DNA from: Phytomonas francai
Lineage: Eukaryota; Euglenozoa; Kinetoplastea; Trypanosomatida; Trypanosomatidae
Length of the DNA: 46,826 nt
Direction: 5' to 3'
NCBI GenBank assembly: GCA_001766655.1
Contig: MJCC01000003.1
Location: 928,205 to 975,030, forward strand
The notes under the pieces are model-generated. The model was not told the DNA's origin, made no database searches, and was given only the letters and a program-made list of their open reading frames with translations. Position 1 is the stretch's first letter; the number at the start of each line of letters is the position of its first letter. Shown in pieces: positions 45,665 to 46,826 of the stretch. Both the position numbers and the translations under genes were made by a program.

Positions 45665-46826
45665 GACGGCTGCGGCCATCGCGTACGGTCTCGACAAGAG
45701 CACGGAGAGCCAGGAGCGGAACGTCCTCATCTTCGACCTCGGCGGCGGCACGTTCGATGTCACGCTGCTGACGATCGACGGCGGCATCTTCGAGGTGAAG
45801 GCCACCGCCGGCGACACCCACCTCGGCGGCGAGGACCTCGACAACCGCCTGGTGAACTTCTTCAGCGACGAGTTCAAGCGCAAGAACCGTGGCAAGGACC
45901 TGTCCGCGAGCCAGCGCTCGCTGCGCCGTCTGCGCACCGCGTGCGAGCGCGCCAAGCGCACCCTGTCCTCCGCGACGCAGGCCACCATCGAGATCGACGC
46001 GCTCTTCGACAGCATCGACTTCCAGTCCAACATCACCCGTGCCCGCTTCGAGGAGCTGTGCAGCGACCTCTTCCGCAAGACCATCGAGCCCGTCGAGCGC
46101 GTCCTCCAGGACTCCAAGATGGACAAGCGCGCGGTGCACGAGGTCGTGCTCGTCGGCGGCTCCACGCGTATTCCCAAGGTGCAGGCGCTTGTCTCCGAGT
46201 TCTTCGGCGGCAAGGAGCTGAACAAGAGCATCAACCCCGACGAGGCCGTTGCGTACGGCGCGGCCGTGCAGGCGTTCATCCTGACCGGCGGCAAGAGCAA
46301 GCAGACGGAGGGCCTGCTGCTGCTGGACGTGACCCCGCTCACGCTCGGCATCGAGACGGCCGGCGGCGTCATGACGGCGCTCATCAAGCGCAACACGACG
46401 ATCCCGACGAAGAAGAGCCAGGTCTTCTCGACGTACGCGGACAACCAACCCGGCGTGCACATCCAAGTCTTCGAGGGCGAGCGTGCCATGACGAAGGACT
46501 GCCACCTGCTCGGCACCTTCGACCTGTCGGGGATCCCCCCGGCGCCGCGCGGTGTGCCGCAGATCGAGGTCACCTTCGACGTGGACGCCAACGGCATCCT
46601 GAACGTGACGGCCGAGGACAAGGGCACCGGCAAGCGCAACCAGATCACCATCACCAACGACAAGGGCCGTCTCAGCAAGGCGGAGATCGAGCGGATGGTC
46701 AACGACGCCGGCAAGTACGAGGCCGAGGACCGCCTCCAGCGCGACCGCGTCGAGGCGAAGAACGCCCTCGAGAACTATGCCTACTCGATGAAGAACACGA
46801 TCAACGACACCAACGTCGCTGGCAAG
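45135..46826 (+). CDS. HSP70: Cytosolic HSP70, 5' part (cut by window end)
   Basis: ATG at 45135; 564 codons are present and the frame is still open at the window end. It begins [20 protein letters not shown] and carries all HSP70 signatures: [25 protein letters not shown], and the substrate-binding domain with [11 protein letters not shown] and [16 protein letters not shown] blocks. Only part of the lid and the tail are missing, so EEVD cannot be checked. It is the main cytosolic ATP-driven chaperone, often in tandem arrays in trypanosomatids. Codon use is strongly C/G-ending except for the first 20 codons, which use T/A-ending codons. A 160-bp tract (45517-45676) is identical to the HSP70.c-like paralog. 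Confidence 0.95.
45517..45676 (+). repeat. 160-bp tract identical to HSP70.c (copy in HSP70)
   Basis: The partner of 39472-39631 at a constant offset of 6045 bases. It encodes about residues 128-181 of the HSP70 ATPase domain. The next base on each side differs and identity then falls sharply. Confidence 0.95.

Noticed and set aside
45120..46714. Very long minus-strand ORFs (461 and 486 codons) opposite HSP70
   Set aside because: Long open frames opposite HSP70 are a well-known by-product of its codon bias. They run against the polycistron and show no real protein features.

Overview
The window looks like part of one polycistronic gene array from a trypanosomatid (kinetoplastid) nuclear genome. 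All supported genes lie on the + strand and none needs an intron. They are separated by AT-rich spacers carrying TA microsatellites and pyrimidine tracts followed by AG, as expected of trans-splice acceptors. The gene content also fits: a CCCH protein, a COG8-type Golgi tether subunit, an SPX phosphate transporter of the acidocalcisome Pho91 type, an axonemal dynein heavy chain, and a divergent HSP70 without EEVD a few kb upstream of canonical cytosolic HSP70. I cannot fix the genus from sequence alone.

Layout. 1-6.9 kb: tail of an FG-repeat (nucleoporin-like) gene, GNA1, three unrecognised small genes (one probably mitochondrial), a U5-40K-like WD40 protein and a two-finger CCCH protein. 6.9-9.0 kb: a 2-kb stretch with no gene. 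9.0-11.2 kb: Pho91. 11.7-12.2 kb: the second copy of a 468-bp dispersed repeat whose first copy is at 2.3-2.7 kb. 12.5-17.2 kb: a 57-residue single-pass membrane protein, an elongin-C-like protein, COG8, and an unrecognised gene interrupted by in-frame TGA and TAG codons. 18.3-31.0 kb: one 4244-residue inner-arm dynein heavy chain. 31.4-38.3 kb: ribosomal protein eL14, an unknown gene, an F-box-like protein, a RING protein with a coiled coil, and a coiled-coil/IQ protein. 39.1-46.8 kb: the HSP70.c-like gene, an unknown gene, a beta-lactamase-fold protein lacking catalytic residues, and the 5' part of canonical HSP70, cut by the window end.

The genes do not form a pathway. As usual for these polycistrons, they span nuclear transport, amino-sugar metabolism, splicing, phosphate release, Golgi tethering, motility, translation, ubiquitin-type adaptors and chaperones.

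The most notable observations are: a 160-bp tract of complete nucleotide identity inside two otherwise diverged HSP70 paralogs; a nearly identical 468-bp intergenic repeat pair with a conserved bulged hairpin; an open frame interrupted by two stops without a frame change; abrupt GC-rich blocks inside individual genes; a beta-lactamase-fold protein that has lost its SxxK lysine; and a 30-nt poly-C run just ahead of the HSP70.c-like start.
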